DNA from: Pseudomonas viridiflava
GTDB lineage: Bacteria; Pseudomonadota; Gammaproteobacteria; Pseudomonadales; Pseudomonadaceae
Length of the DNA: 64,000 bases
Assembly: GCF_900589395.1 (NCBI RefSeq)
Contig: NZ_UUIS01000008.1
Span: 17,017 to 81,016, forward strand
Direction: 5' to 3'
Both the position numbers and the translations under genes were made by a program. Below the pieces are notes generated by a model, which worked only from the letters and a program-made list of their open reading frames with translations, was not told the origin of the DNA and did not search any database. Below, piece by piece: positions 24,556 through 37,877 of the stretch. The stretch's first letter is position 1. Each line of letters starts with the position of its first letter.

Positions 24556-24729
24556 TCCTGAACCTCTTTTTCCGCATCTCTCACTGATCGTTCGCCCCCC
24601 AGGCGGGCGAACACGTGCAGCCATAGACCGTAATAATTGGCAAAAGGTCGGCACGCAGGCCGGCGATCCGGCACATCAGTAATGGCTGCAGGCCATATTC
24701 TGCGTGGCTTGCAGCCTTCAGGCGGTCCT

Positions 24730-27033
24730 TCAGAGGTTCTCGTAGCGGTTCATGTCCAGCACGCCCGCCTCGCGCGGATCACGCTCCTGAATGTAGCGAT
24801 TGAGGTCATGAAACCAGGTCCAGAACTGCGGATGAGTGCGCCGGATGCCCCAGCGCTCGACGATTTTTTCAAAGGCCTGCGGGTCGCTGGCCTGCTGCAG
24901 GGCGTCGACGAACGCCGCCACCTCGGCGGCTGGCACATTGAACATGAAGTTCGGGTAACTGCTCAGTACGCCCGGATAAATTGTCAAGGTGTCGAGCCGT
25001 GGCTGGTAGCGGTATGACTCACCCAGCAGAAACGCTACGTTGCTGTGCGCCCGGTTGCGCAACAGGCTATAGATTTCACGCCGCCCGCTGCTGTCTTCGA
25101 TGCGCAGCATCGTCGCTTCCGGCAACTGGTCGATGACCTTGAGCCGGGCGGCCGGCAGCGCCGCCAAACGGCTCAGGCGTTGCTCGGCGTCGGCCAGGGC
25201 GGGCGACAGGCCCGGCCGCGAACACTGGCCTCCCGCGGCCAGGTAGCAGCGGTTGATCGGGTCGGGCGCGGCATTGAGCGGCCCGGCGCGGCGCAACAGT
25301 TGCTCGGCAAAGTCGCGCATGGGCCGCTTGCTGTCGAGGTTGAGACGGCTGACGGTGTCGTCGTCGATGCGCTGGTAGTCCAGCCACAGCTTGATCTTGC
25401 CGGCATTTTCGTAGAGGCCGTCGAGCAGGTCTTCACGACGCTCGGCCGGCATCAGGCGCAGGAAGTTGATTTCTGCGCCATTGCGGATCAGATCGAAGTA
25501 CAGCCGGGTCTGCGCCTGATGGGCCACGTTGCCGTACACATCGAAATTGACCACCAGTTGATAGTAGGTGCGCTCCAGCAGCGGGTAATCGAACAGCCAC
25601 ATCGATTGCGGCACGTCGCCGATCAGGCCCTTGTTTACCGTGGCGCTGTCGTAATGGCGAAAGACAGTCAGCCAGGCATTGTCATTGCCGGCCCACAGGC
25701 TCGGCCAGGTTGGTGCCGGCGCCTTGGCGTAATGATCGCGGCGCAGGTCTTCATAGGCATTGCGTCGGTCGCGGTACGACAGCCACAGGCTCAGGATGCT
25801 GCCGACATTGTCGTTCTGTCCCGGCATGGCCAGCAACGGCGTGGCCTGGCCCTGATAACGGGCATCGGACAGGTACAGGTCGCTGGACGGGTCCTGGAAC
25901 AGCACCCAGAACTGGTCGCGGATCACATCGGTCGCAATCTGCCCGCGGCACACCGGGCCGCGAATGAAGCTGCGCACGAAGTACTCGGCGTTATCGAGCA
26001 TGAACTGGTAGCGCGCCTTGGCCGGGATGGCCTCAAAGGCCAGGAACGGGTTGGCGCGGTGCCCCGGACCATAGCCGGGCACCGCCTGGGCTTGCCAGTC
26101 GTTGCCATAGAACAGCTCACGTACCCGTTGCAGTTTTTGCGGCCCCACCGGGTAGGTGATGTGGGTCTTGTGCACGATCACGCCCTGCACCGGCACCAGG
26201 CGGTAGTAGAACTCGCGACGACCCGGATCATCGTTGGGGCGGCGGGTGGCAATGATGTCGACCGGCTGGCCGCTGGGCGTGCGCGAGCGCACCCACTGGA
26301 AAAAATGCCCAGGCTCGCCGCCCTCGAAGTCGATGTGCGCCAGGAACAGGTGCTCATACAGCCAGCGCCCGACCAGCGCCTGGCGGGCACCGGGCAGGTT
26401 CAACTGCCCTTCCCACTCGGCGATCTGCGAAGCTTCTGCCGCATTGGGCTGCAGCGGCTGCTGGTCCACCGGCGCCCCGGCCGCCATCCAGCGCTGCAGG
26501 GTCTGGTACTCGGCCTCGCTCAGCCCGGTCACGGCCAGCGGCATGCCCTGGGTGGCGTGCGCACCGGCGTAGGCGTTGAATTCTTCGGGCAACGGGCAGA
26601 CGTTCTCGCGGTTGATGCCCAGCGCAATGCTGTCGGGCAGCTTGCTGTTGGGCGGCAGCGGTGCCTGCCGGCCCAGCTCCAGCATCCGGGTCATCAGGGC
26701 AGCCTGGCCGCCGCGTGGCTCAAGCACCGAATAGAAGCCCTTGCGTTGCCAGGCCGATACGCCATTGGCGTCGTAGAACAAGCGCGTCGGTTCAACGGCC
26801 TGGGAGCGTTCGCCCTGGTAAACCGGCACCTTGTTGGCGCCGCGCAGCAGGCCCTCGGCACTGCCCAGGTTGAGCTGGCACGGCGCATCGTTGCAGGCAT
26901 GGCAGGCCACGCACTTTTCAGTGAGGATCGGCTGGATGTCGCGAGTATAAGAAACAGGCGCAGGCAGGTCACCGGCCTGGAGCGTGCAGCAGGACAGCAA
27001 CAAGGCAAGGCCTGCCAACAGACGGTACGGCAT
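24730..27033 (-). CDS. cti: Fatty acid cis/trans isomerase (periplasmic, haem-binding)
   Basis: 767-residue exported cytochrome-type enzyme that converts cis-unsaturated fatty acids of membrane phospholipids to trans, a rapid solvent and heat response in Pseudomonas and Vibrio. A signal peptide is clear ([18 protein letters not shown]), and the c-type haem motif CVACH follows within the first 50 residues. Length equals the known Cti proteins. The start at 27033 is the codon directly before the signal peptide. Family members are expressed constitutively and controlled by access to substrate; nothing here contradicts that. Confidence 0.95.
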   Translation of the reverse strand: MPYRLLAGLALLLSCCTLQAGDLPAPVSYTRDIQPILTEKCVACHACNDAPCQLNLGSAEGLLRGANKVPVYQGERSQAVEPTRLFYDANGVSAWQRKGFYSVLEPRGGQAALMTRMLELGRQAPLPPNSKLPDSIALGINRENVCPLPEEFNAYAGAHATQGMPLAVTGLSEAEYQTLQRWMAAGAPVDQQPLQPNAAEASQIAEWEGQLNLPGARQALVGRWLYEHLFLAHIDFEGGEPGHFFQWVRSRTPSGQPVDIIATRRPNDDPGRREFYYRLVPVQGVIVHKTHITYPVGPQKLQRVRELFYGNDWQAQAVPGYGPGHRANPFLAFEAIPAKARYQFMLDNAEYFVRSFIRGPVCRGQIATDVIRDQFWVLFQDPSSDLYLSDARYQGQATPLLAMPGQNDNVGSILSLWLSYRDRRNAYEDLRRDHYAKAPAPTWPSLWAGNDNAWLTVFRHYDSATVNKGLIGDVPQSMWLFDYPLLERTYYQLVVNFDVYGNVAHQAQTRLYFDLIRNGAEINFLRLMPAERREDLLDGLYENAGKIKLWLDYQRIDDDTVSRLNLDSKRPMRDFAEQLLRRAGPLNAAPDPINRCYLAAGGQCSRPGLSPALADAEQRLSRLAALPAARLKVIDQLPEATMLRIEDSSGRREIYSLLRNRAHSNVAFLLGESYRYQPRLDTLTIYPGVLSSYPNFMFNVPAAEVAAFVDALQQASDPQAFEKIVERWGIRRTHPQFWTWFHDLNRYIQERDPREAGVLDMNRYENL

Positions 27034-27257
27034 ATCCGGTGTATTCCCCAGGGCAAATGGCCATGAGTTTATCGTGGTTGGCGCGCCGCAACATGAGCGT
27101 TTTTCATGCAAAAGCCCAGGCAACGCTAAAACGGTTGGGGTTTGTTATGATTTCGGCCTTCCCAGGCGGTACCAAAACCGGGTCGAGCGCGCTTGCCAGC
27201 GCTTCTCTGTTTTCCTGCCGCCCGTTCTGTTTAGGCCTTTTCAAGGTGACAAGTCCC

Positions 27258-30977
<3,720 letters not shown>

Positions 30978-31073
30978 AACGCCGGCCAGCACAGGCACCT
31001 GCCGTCGCCTTGGGCGGCGATGGGTGCCTGATGGGGCTACCCTGCGTAACACATGCTTGCGCAGGTCAAGCCC

Positions 31074-31292
31074 ATGAACCGCTCACCTGATAAACCCAGG
31101 CCTCCCACCCTCTGGCAGATGCTGTGCAGCATCGCGGCCGCAGCGCTGGGGGTGCAAAGCAGCAAGAACCGCGAGCGTGACTTCAGCCACGACAAGCCTT
31201 GGCATTTCATTGTACTGGGGCTCGGGTTTACCCTGGTGTTCGTGCTCGGCCTGCTGCTGATCGTGCGCCTGGTGCTTTACTTCCTGGCTTGA
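31074..31292 (+). CDS. DUF2970 small membrane protein
   Basis: 72-residue protein. A conserved N-terminal block LWQMLCSIAAAALGVQSS followed by KNRERDF, then a C-terminal hydrophobic helix (about 47-70), as in DUF2970 proteins common in proteobacteria. Function unknown. The ATG at 31074 follows AGGTCAAG; an ATG seven codons upstream is possible. It follows metH after a hairpin at about 30993-31028. Confidence 0.85.
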   Translation: MNRSPDKPRPPTLWQMLCSIAAAALGVQSSKNRERDFSHDKPWHFIVLGLGFTLVFVLGLLLIVRLVLYFLA

Positions 31293-31343
31293 ACAACAGC
31301 CGCAGCGCAGCCGCTTGGGGCGTGGAGTCTGGCCGGCACGGCA

Positions 31344-31457
31344 TCACTGGCTGCTGACCCAGAACACCGCCGCGCCGACCACCAGCAGAATCAGGAAAAA
31401 GATCGCCCAGGCGTCTACGGCACTGTCGGATTTGCCGCCTTTGGATGGGTTGCGCAT
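31344..31457 (-). CDS. Very small single-helix membrane protein
   Basis: 37 residues: a basic/polar start (MRNPSKGGKSDSAVDAW) followed by one hydrophobic helix (AIFFLILLVVGAAVFWV) and SSQ. A good ribosome site AAGAGG lies eight bases before the ATG. It is convergent with the DUF2970 gene. Codon use fits the genome. I do not recognise a family; proteins of this size and shape are often subunits or regulators of membrane complexes. Confidence 0.55.
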   Translation of the reverse strand: MRNPSKGGKSDSAVDAWAIFFLILLVVGAAVFWVSSQ

Positions 31458-31789
31458 GGCATCGCCTCTTGTCGGTTTTATAGGTGATTGCACACCGGGC
31501 TGCATCAGCAACCCTGGGGTTACACCCAGTAAAGCCGAGCATTGACCCTGCTTCAAGCAAGGGTATGCATCCAGGCGACGGGGTTTATCGCTTTTAGCGA
31601 TTTGCTTATATATAAACATCACTTTTACCGATAACGGCAAGCTGGTATCTTCGCCACCGCTCCGCAGGGAGTGGCGCGACCGTGCGCGCAGAATTGTCCA
31701 GATGATGCCGGCGCCAGGACAGCAAACCACCTGTATGTGGCGCATCCGGCAAGCTGGCATCATCACCGAAGCCTGAGAACAGGACTTAT
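31458..31789. other. 332-base intergenic region upstream of cysI
   Basis: No gene seen. It holds ATCGCT-TTT-AGCGAT (31587-31601), a perfect palindrome TTATATATAA (31606-31615), and two direct copies of GGCAAGCTGGYATC at about 31635 and 31748. The AT-rich palindromes are good candidates for a CysB-type activator site and promoter of cysI. Confidence 0.45.
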
Positions 31790-33448
31790 ATGTACGTATA
31801 CGACCAATACGATCAGCAGATCATCGAGGACCGCGTAAGGCAGTTCCGGGATCAGACCCGGCGCTACCTGGCAGGGGAACTGAGCGAAGAAGAGTTTCGC
31901 CCGCTGCGCCTGCAAAATGGCCTGTATGTCCAGCGCTTTGCGCCCATGCTGCGGGTGGCCGTGCCCTACGGCCAGCTGACATCGCGCCAGATGCGTATGA
32001 TGGCCAAGATCGCCCGCGACTACGATAAAGGCTACGCGCACATCAGCACCCGGCAGAACGTGCAGTTCAACTGGCCGGCACTGGAAGACGTGCCGGACAT
32101 CCTGGCCGAACTGGCCACCGTGCAGATGCACGCGATCCAGACCAGTGGCAACTGCCTGCGCAACGTGACCACCGACCAGTTCGCCGGCGTGGCCGCCGAT
32201 GAAGTGGTCGACCCGCGCCCCTGGTGCGAGATCATCCGCCAGTGGACCACCTTCCACCCCGAGTTCGCCTACCTGCCGCGCAAGTTCAAGATTGCGGTCA
32301 ACGGCTCTGCCAGCGACCGGGTGGCCATCGAAGTCCATGACATCGGCCTGGAGCCGGTGCGCAACGACGCCGGCGAACTGGGTTTTCGCGTGCTGGTCGG
32401 CGGCGGCCTGGGTCGTACCCCGGTGGTCGGCTCCTTCATCAATGAGTTCCTGCCGTGGCAGGACCTGTTGAGCTACCTGGACGCCATCCTGCGGGTGTAC
32501 AACCGCTATGGCCGTCGCGACAACAAGTACAAGGCGCGCATCAAGATTCTGGTCAAGGCCCTGACACCCGAGGTCTTCGCCGAGAAGGTCGAGGCCGAGA
32601 TGGCCCACCTGCGCGGTGGCTCGACCACCCTGACCGAAGCCGAGCTGGCGCGCGTGGCCAGGCACTTTGTCGACCCCGACTACAAGGCACTGGACAACCA
32701 GGATTCGCAACTGGCCGCCCTGGACGCCGAGCATGCAGGCTTTGCCCGCTGGCGCCAGCGCAACACCACGGCACACAAGAAACCCGGCTACGTGGCGGTG
32801 ACCCTGTCGCTCAAGCCGACCGGCGTTGCCCCGGGCGATGCGACCGACAAGCAGCTCGATGCCATCGCCGACCTGGCCGACCGCTACAGCTTCAGCCAGT
32901 TGCGCACCTCCCACGAGCAGAACGTGATTCTGGCCGACGTCGAGCAGGCGCGCCTGTTCGAGCTGTGGGGCGAGCTGCGTGACAACGGCTTTGCCACGCC
33001 GAACATCGGCCTGCTGACCGACATCATCTGCTGCCCGGGCGGCGACTTCTGCTCGCTGGCCAACGCCAAGTCGATCCCGATCGCCGAATCCATCCAGCGT
33101 CGCTTCGACGACCTGGATTATCTGTTCGACATCGGTGAGCTGGACCTGAACATCTCCGGCTGCATGAACGCCTGCGGCCATCACCACGTCGGGCACATCG
33201 GCATTCTGGGCGTAGACAAGAAAGGCGCCGAGTTCTACCAGGTGTCGCTTGGCGGCAGCGCCAGCCGTGACGCCAGCCTGGGCAAGATCCTGGGCCCCTC
33301 CTTTGCCCAAGAGGCGATGCCGGATGTGATCGAGAAGCTGATCAACGTGTACATCGAGAAACGTACCGAAGACGAGCGCTTCATCGACACTTATCAACGT
33401 ATTGGCATCGACCCTTTCAAGGAGCGCGTCTATGCAGCGAATCATTAA
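31790..33448 (+). CDS. cysI: Nitrite/sulfite reductase haemoprotein (assimilatory sulfite reductase)
   Basis: 552-residue sirohaem enzyme reducing sulfite to sulfide for cysteine synthesis. The 4Fe-4S/sirohaem cysteines are clear: C-x5-C in CCPGGDFC and C-x3-C in GCMNAC. The N-terminal ferredoxin-like half contains FAPMLRVAVPYG and HISTRQNVQFNW. The size matches the Pseudomonas CysI form that works without a flavoprotein CysJ next to it. Start at 31790 follows AGGA. The DUF934 gene overlaps its 3' end, the usual arrangement. Confidence 0.95.
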   Translation: MYVYDQYDQQIIEDRVRQFRDQTRRYLAGELSEEEFRPLRLQNGLYVQRFAPMLRVAVPYGQLTSRQMRMMAKIARDYDKGYAHISTRQNVQFNWPALEDVPDILAELATVQMHAIQTSGNCLRNVTTDQFAGVAADEVVDPRPWCEIIRQWTTFHPEFAYLPRKFKIAVNGSASDRVAIEVHDIGLEPVRNDAGELGFRVLVGGGLGRTPVVGSFINEFLPWQDLLSYLDAILRVYNRYGRRDNKYKARIKILVKALTPEVFAEKVEAEMAHLRGGSTTLTEAELARVARHFVDPDYKALDNQDSQLAALDAEHAGFARWRQRNTTAHKKPGYVAVTLSLKPTGVAPGDATDKQLDAIADLADRYSFSQLRTSHEQNVILADVEQARLFELWGELRDNGFATPNIGLLTDIICCPGGDFCSLANAKSIPIAESIQRRFDDLDYLFDIGELDLNISGCMNACGHHHVGHIGILGVDKKGAEFYQVSLGGSASRDASLGKILGPSFAQEAMPDVIEKLINVYIEKRTEDERFIDTYQRIGIDPFKERVYAANH

Positions 33449-33926
33449 GAACAACGAAGTCATCGATGAAACCTGGCACTTGCTGCCCAAGGACACGACC
33501 TTTGACAGCCTGTCCAACTGCGACGACCTGATCGTGCCGCTTTCGCTGTGGCGCGAGCATGGCCATGCCTTGAAAGCCCGTGACGGCGGCCTGGGCGTGT
33601 GGCTGGACAGCGACGAGGAAGCCGAGGAAATCGGTGATGACGTCGATCAGTTCCAGGTCATTGCCCTGAACTTTCCGGCCTTCACCGACGGGCGCAGCTA
33701 CTCCAATGCGCGCCTGCTGCGTGACCGCTACGGCTACAAGGGCGAGCTGCGGGCCATTGGTGACGTGCTGCGCGACCAGTTGTTCTACCTGCGCCGTTGC
33801 GGGTTCGATGCCTTCGCCATCCGCGCTGACAAAGACCCCTACGAAGCACTGGAAGGCCTGAAGGATTTCTCGGTGACCTACCAGGCCGCCACCGACGAGC
33901 CGCTGCCGCTGTTCCGTCGCCGCTGA
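33432..33926 (+). CDS. DUF934 protein, sulfite reductase partner
   Basis: 164-residue protein with the DUF934 pattern: LIVPLSLWREH near 30-40, NFPAFTDGRSYSNARLLRDR in the middle, and QLFYLRRCGFDAFA, then a short acidic tail. It is found almost only downstream of cysI-type genes and is assumed to assist sulfite reductase, but no biochemical role is firmly established. The ATG at 33432 lies inside the end of cysI with a strong AAGGAG, so expression is coupled. Confidence 0.93.
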   Translation: MQRIIKNNEVIDETWHLLPKDTTFDSLSNCDDLIVPLSLWREHGHALKARDGGLGVWLDSDEEAEEIGDDVDQFQVIALNFPAFTDGRSYSNARLLRDRYGYKGELRAIGDVLRDQLFYLRRCGFDAFAIRADKDPYEALEGLKDFSVTYQAATDEPLPLFRRR

Positions 33927-33940
33927 CAGGTGCCTGAATG

Positions 33941-33976
33941 AAAAAAGCCCGGCTCTGCAAGGAGACCGGGCTTTTT
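33941..33976 (+). terminator. Rho-independent terminator of the cysI operon
   Basis: AAAAAGCCCGG and CCGGGCTTTTT form an 11-base-pair stem around a 14-base interior, with terminal T run. It lies 15 bases after the DUF934 stop. Confidence 0.9.
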
Positions 33977-34018
33977 CATGGGTTATGTGCGGGCTTGGGA
34001 AAGATGGCATTCACGACC

Positions 34019-34109
34019 GTTGGTCGCTCCTACGGACCTTGCATGGACGTGCAGATTCCAGAAGTCTGCACGATCGACCACCGGTCGCGAAAAGCCGTTC
34101 CTACGACCA
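34019..34109. repeat. Intergenic repeat of the GGTCGCTCCTACG type
   Basis: An inverted arrangement of TTGGTCGCTCCTACG and CGAAAAGCCGTTCCTACGA with an inner palindrome CGTGCAGATTCC-AGAAGTCTGCACG. It shares GACCACCGGTCGCGAAA with the element at 11965. It lies between the cysI terminator and the 3' end of sohB, overlapping the sohB C-terminal codons by a few bases. Confidence 0.5.
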
Positions 34110-35126
34110 GAAGCGCTGCTGGGTCAGGCGGCCCCACCATTTGATGGCCAGGCTGTCGGCCGAGGCGGCGGCGGCCATGCCGACGCGTTCCTGCAAGCTC
34201 TTGCGCTGGGCGTAGTGCAGATGGAAGACATCGGCGGTCCTGGCCTTGTCTGACAGGTATTCGTCACTGGTCTTGAGTTCGTCGACCAGTTGCTTGTCCA
34301 CGGCCGCCATGCCCAGCCAGACTTCACCGGTGGCCACTTCGTCGATGCTCAGCTGAGGCCGGTAGCTGGCCACGAAGCCCTTGAACAGGTCGTGGGTGAT
34401 TTCCAGGTCCTGCTGGAACTTCTCCCGGCCTTTCTGGGTGTTTTCACCAAACACGGTCAGGGTGCGCTTGTATTCACCGGCGGTCAGCACCTCGAAATCA
34501 ATGTCGTGTTTCTTGAGCAGGCGGTTGACGTTGGGCAACTGCGCCACCACGCCGATCGAACCCAGGATGGCAAACGGCGCGCTGATGATGCGGTCGCCGA
34601 TGCAGGCCATCATGTAGCCGCCGCTGGCCGCCACCTTGTCAATGCACACGGTCAGCGGAATACCCGCTTGACGGATACGCGCCAGTTGCGAAGACGCCAG
34701 GCCGTAGCTGTGCACCAGGCCGCCGCCGCTTTCCAGACGCAGTACCACTTCGTCCTTGTCGGTGGCCAGGGTCAGCAGCGCGGTGATTTCGTGGCGCAGG
34801 CTCTCGGTGGCAGACGCCTTGATGTCACCGTTGAAATCCAGCACATAGACCCGCGGCTTGGGCTCGGCCTGCTTCTTGTCCTTTTTCAGGGCCTTGGCCT
34901 GCTCCTTGCGCAGCGCCTTGAGACGCGCCTTGTCGAGCAGCGAACCCTCCAGGCGTTCGCGCAGCCCTTTATAGAAATCGTTGAGGCGAGTGACCTGCAA
35001 TTGCCCGGCAGTGCGGGCGCGCCCCTTGCTGCGCAGGGAGGCGATGGCGACCAGCACGACCACGATGGCGATGACCAACGTAACGGTCTTGGCCAGAAAG
35101 CTGGCGTATTCAGCAACAAAATTCAC
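34101..35126 (-). CDS. sohB: Inner-membrane serine protease SohB
   Basis: 341-residue peptidase of the S49 family. An N-terminal membrane helix (about 12-30) and a basic coiled segment (KALRKEQAKALKKDKKQ) are followed by the protease domain: LRLESGGGLVHSYG, then the nucleophile serine in AASGGYMMACIGD. SohB resembles SppA and is a likely periplasm-facing protease. I choose the GTG at 35126, five bases after GAGGAG; the GTG at 35132 would overlap that site. Confidence 0.92.
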   Translation of the reverse strand: MNFVAEYASFLAKTVTLVIAIVVVLVAIASLRSKGRARTAGQLQVTRLNDFYKGLRERLEGSLLDKARLKALRKEQAKALKKDKKQAEPKPRVYVLDFNGDIKASATESLRHEITALLTLATDKDEVVLRLESGGGLVHSYGLASSQLARIRQAGIPLTVCIDKVAASGGYMMACIGDRIISAPFAILGSIGVVAQLPNVNRLLKKHDIDFEVLTAGEYKRTLTVFGENTQKGREKFQQDLEITHDLFKGFVASYRPQLSIDEVATGEVWLGMAAVDKQLVDELKTSDEYLSDKARTADVFHLHYAQRKSLQERVGMAAAASADSLAIKWWGRLTQQRFWS

Positions 35127-35382
35127 GGACACTCCTCGATAACCTTGCGCCCTTCACTCAAGCACGCGACGGCTCAGCATACCGAGCAGGCCCGGTGACC
35201 ACCAGTGCAGAGCACGCCGAGCCGGTTTAAACGACTAATTCAAACAGACGTATGATTTGCGGTTGACAGCGCCTGGCCATCCTCATAACCTCGCCTGCAC
35301 CTGCACATCGCGGGACGTTGCCGACGGCCCCCTTTTCCATCGGCCCCCATGCACGCAGACCCTCATCTATAAGGATCGACCC

Positions 35383-35700
35383 ATGACCTCAGTAGCCGAT
35401 GCAGTCCAAGCCATGAAAGCCAAATTCAATCCTGACGCCGCCAAGGGCCTGGACCTGGTATTCGGTTTCAATATCACCGACGAAAAAAAGCAATACGCGC
35501 TGATCGTCAAGGACGGCACCTGTGAACTGCAGGAAGGTGAAAACCCGAACGCCAATGTGACCCTGGTGATGGACAGCGAAACCCTCAAGGGGATCGTCAG
35601 CGGCGAGACCGACGGCATGCAGGCCTTCATGGGCGGCAAGCTGCGCGCCGAAGGCGACATGATGCTGGCCATGAAGCTGAGCGAACTGTTCCCGGTCTGA
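35383..35700 (+). CDS. SCP2 sterol-binding domain protein
   Basis: 105-residue single-domain protein of the SCP2 lipid-binding fold: LDLVFGFNITDEKKQYALIV, then VTLVMDSETLKGIVSGE, and GKLRAEGDMMLAMKLSELF. Bacterial members bind acyl chains or acyl-CoA and often accompany fatty-acid metabolism; an SDR gene follows. An imperfect inverted repeat TTCAAAC/GTATGAT and a TTGACA lie 120-130 bases upstream. A terminator follows at 35731. Function beyond lipid binding is unknown. Confidence 0.92.
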   Translation: MTSVADAVQAMKAKFNPDAAKGLDLVFGFNITDEKKQYALIVKDGTCELQEGENPNANVTLVMDSETLKGIVSGETDGMQAFMGGKLRAEGDMMLAMKLSELFPV

Positions 35701-35730
35701 TCCTCGGAATCGTCCCGCCCGCCCCCAAGA

Positions 35731-35759
35731 ACCGAAGCCTGTGTGCTTCGGTTTTTTTT
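35731..35759 (+). terminator. Rho-independent terminator
   Basis: ACCGAAGC-CTGTGT-GCTTCGGT followed by eight T residues, 30 bases after the SCP2 gene. It separates it from the SDR gene, though its position may allow read-through. Confidence 0.93.
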
Positions 35760-35786
35760 GCCTGCTTACTGACCCAGGAGTTTCCG

Positions 35787-36554
35787 ATGTCCAGAACCAC
35801 CTTGTTCGACCTTGATGGCAAGATCGCTCTAGTGTCCGGTGCCAGCCGTGGCATCGGCGAGGCCATTGCCCGGTTGCTGGCCAGCCAGGGCGCCCATGTG
35901 ATCGTCTCCAGCCGCAAGCTTGCGGCCTGCCAGCAGGTGGCCGACGACATCGTCGCCGGCGGTGGCAAGGCCAGCGCACTGGCGTGCCATATCGGTGACA
36001 CCGAGCAGATCGAACAGGCCTTCGCCGAGGTGCGTGCACGTTTTGGCCGGCTGGACATCCTGGTCAACAACGCCGCCACCAACCCGCAGTTCTGTCACAT
36101 CCTGGACACCGATCCGGGGGCTTTCCAGAAAACCGTGGACGTGAACATTCGCGGCTATTTCTTCATGTCGGTGCAGGCCGGGCGGCTGATGCGCGAACAA
36201 GGCGATGGCAGCATCATCAATGTTGCCTCCATCAACGGGGTTTCGCCTGGCGAGTTCCAGGGCATCTATTCGGTGACCAAGGCCGCCGTGATCAACATGA
36301 CCAAGGCCTTTGCCAAGGAATGCGCGCCGTTCGGCATTCGCTGCAATGCCTTGCTGCCGGGGCTGACCGACACCCGCTTTGCCTCGGCACTGGTCAACGA
36401 CGCCACGATCCTCAAGACCGTGCTGGCCCGCATCCCGCTCAATCGCGTGGCGGCGCCGGACGAAATGGCCGGGGCCGTTCTGTACCTGGCCAGCGCGGCT
36501 TCGAGCTACACCACGGGCGCCATCCTGAATGTTGACGGTGGCTTTCTGTCCTGA
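35787..36554 (+). CDS. Short-chain dehydrogenase/reductase (SDR) family oxidoreductase
   Basis: 255-residue classical SDR. Cofactor motif SGASRGIGEAIAR near the N-terminus, NNAAT, the catalytic serine in NVASINGV, and Y-S-V-T-K as the YxxxK pair. C-terminal NVDGGFLS is typical. AGGAG precedes the ATG. Many pseudomonads keep an SDR of this type near fatty-acid genes; the lipid-binding SCP2 gene upstream fits that. Substrate not determinable. Confidence 0.93.
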   Translation: MSRTTLFDLDGKIALVSGASRGIGEAIARLLASQGAHVIVSSRKLAACQQVADDIVAGGGKASALACHIGDTEQIEQAFAEVRARFGRLDILVNNAATNPQFCHILDTDPGAFQKTVDVNIRGYFFMSVQAGRLMREQGDGSIINVASINGVSPGEFQGIYSVTKAAVINMTKAFAKECAPFGIRCNALLPGLTDTRFASALVNDATILKTVLARIPLNRVAAPDEMAGAVLYLASAASSYTTGAILNVDGGFLS

Positions 36555-36645
36555 ATCAAAACCAACAACCAGGAATTTAATTTCCATTTATTAATTATTC
36601 AGAATATATTTTCTGCATAACAACAATGTCTATCAGGAGACTGTC

Positions 36646-37794
36646 ATGCGGAAAACTTCCACCCACGGCCAGGCCGAGGTCGGTATCGGCCTGATCGGCA
36701 CCGGTTTCATGGGCCGCGCCCATGCGCTGGCGTTTCATAGCGCCCGCGCAGCCCTGGACTTGCCGGTGCGTATTCGCCTGGCTGCGCTGGCCGATGCCGA
36801 CAGCGCGCGCGCCGAACACTGTGCCCAGGCCTGGGGGTTCGATCACAGCCACGGCGACTGGCAACACTTGGTGCAAGACCCCGAAGTCCACGTGGTGGCC
36901 ATCACCACGCCCAATCACCTGCATTTCCCCATGGCCATGGCCGCCATCGCAGCGGGCAAGGCGGTGTATTGCGAAAAGCCCCTGGCCGTCAGCCTTGACC
37001 AGGCCAGCGAAATGCACCTGGCCGCCAAGGCTGCCGGTGTGGTGACCCAGGTGGGCTACAACTACCAGCACAACCCCATGATCGGCCTGGTCCGGGAAAT
37101 GATCCAGGCCGGTGAGCTGGGTGAAATCATCAGTTTCCAGGGCGAATTCTGCGAAGACTTCATGGGTGATGCCGCCTCACCGTGGTCGTGGCGCTGCGAG
37201 GCGGCGCATGCCGGCGGTGCCCTGGCCGACTTGGGCAGTCACCTGCTGGCCATGGCCCGTTACCTGTTGGGCGATGTCGAGGCGGTGTGTGCCGACGCCA
37301 GCACCGTGCATACCAAGCGACCGGCCAGTACCGGCAGCGCTGAACTGCGCGCCATCGCAGTGGACGACCAGACCCACGCCCTGCTGCGCTTCGCCAGCGG
37401 TGCGCGTGGTGCGATCAGCACCAGCTGGCTCAAGCACGGCTACAAGAACCACCTGAGCTTCGAAATCAGCGGCACTCGCGGCACGCTGGCCTTCGACCAG
37501 GAGCGTTTGAACGAATTGCGCCTGTACCGCCCCGGCAACCCGGGCCGAGATGGCTTCCAGCGCATCCTGGCCGGCCCGACGCAACCCGGTTATGCCGCGT
37601 TCTGCCCGGCACCGGGCCATCAACTGGGCTACAACGAACTCAAGGCGCTGGAAGTGCGCGACCTGATCCTGGCCGTGGCCGGCCTTGAGCACCAAGGCCC
37701 GGACTTTACCGAAGCCTGGCAGGTCGAGCGGCTGGCCAGTGCAATCCGCCTGGCGGCCCGCGAACAGCGCTGGGTGGCGCTGGGCGAAATCTGA
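36646..37794 (+). CDS. Gfo/Idh/MocA family oxidoreductase
   Basis: 382-residue NAD(P)-dependent dehydrogenase. The Rossmann motif GLIGTGFMGRAHA is at about 17-29, followed by ITTPNHLHF and the catalytic EKP in YCEKPLAV. The C-terminal domain shows GGALADLGSHLLAMARY, as in inositol and sugar dehydrogenases. AGGAG precedes the ATG. There is no sugar transporter beside it, so its polyol or sugar substrate is unknown. The 91-base leader is unusually AT-rich, which fits a promoter. Confidence 0.92.
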   Translation: MRKTSTHGQAEVGIGLIGTGFMGRAHALAFHSARAALDLPVRIRLAALADADSARAEHCAQAWGFDHSHGDWQHLVQDPEVHVVAITTPNHLHFPMAMAAIAAGKAVYCEKPLAVSLDQASEMHLAAKAAGVVTQVGYNYQHNPMIGLVREMIQAGELGEIISFQGEFCEDFMGDAASPWSWRCEAAHAGGALADLGSHLLAMARYLLGDVEAVCADASTVHTKRPASTGSAELRAIAVDDQTHALLRFASGARGAISTSWLKHGYKNHLSFEISGTRGTLAFDQERLNELRLYRPGNPGRDGFQRILAGPTQPGYAAFCPAPGHQLGYNELKALEVRDLILAVAGLEHQGPDFTEAWQVERLASAIRLAAREQRWVALGEI

Positions 37795-37877
37795 GGTCTG
37801 ACAACCGCCGGCGATGACGGTAGAATGCGCCGCCTTCGGGCAGCCATTCTGCCCCCCTGCCGAACAAGTCCTCCGTC

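Noticed and set aside
25045..27066. A 673-codon plus-strand frame
   Set aside because: Antisense to cti, no motifs and no ribosome site; cti has a signal peptide and haem motif.
27034..27257. Riboswitch (SAM, SAH or B12) in the metH leader
   Set aside because: No conserved core of any of these classes recognisable in the 224-base leader.
31763..33517. A 584-codon minus-strand frame
   Set aside because: Antisense to cysI, His/Gln/Val-rich shadow composition.
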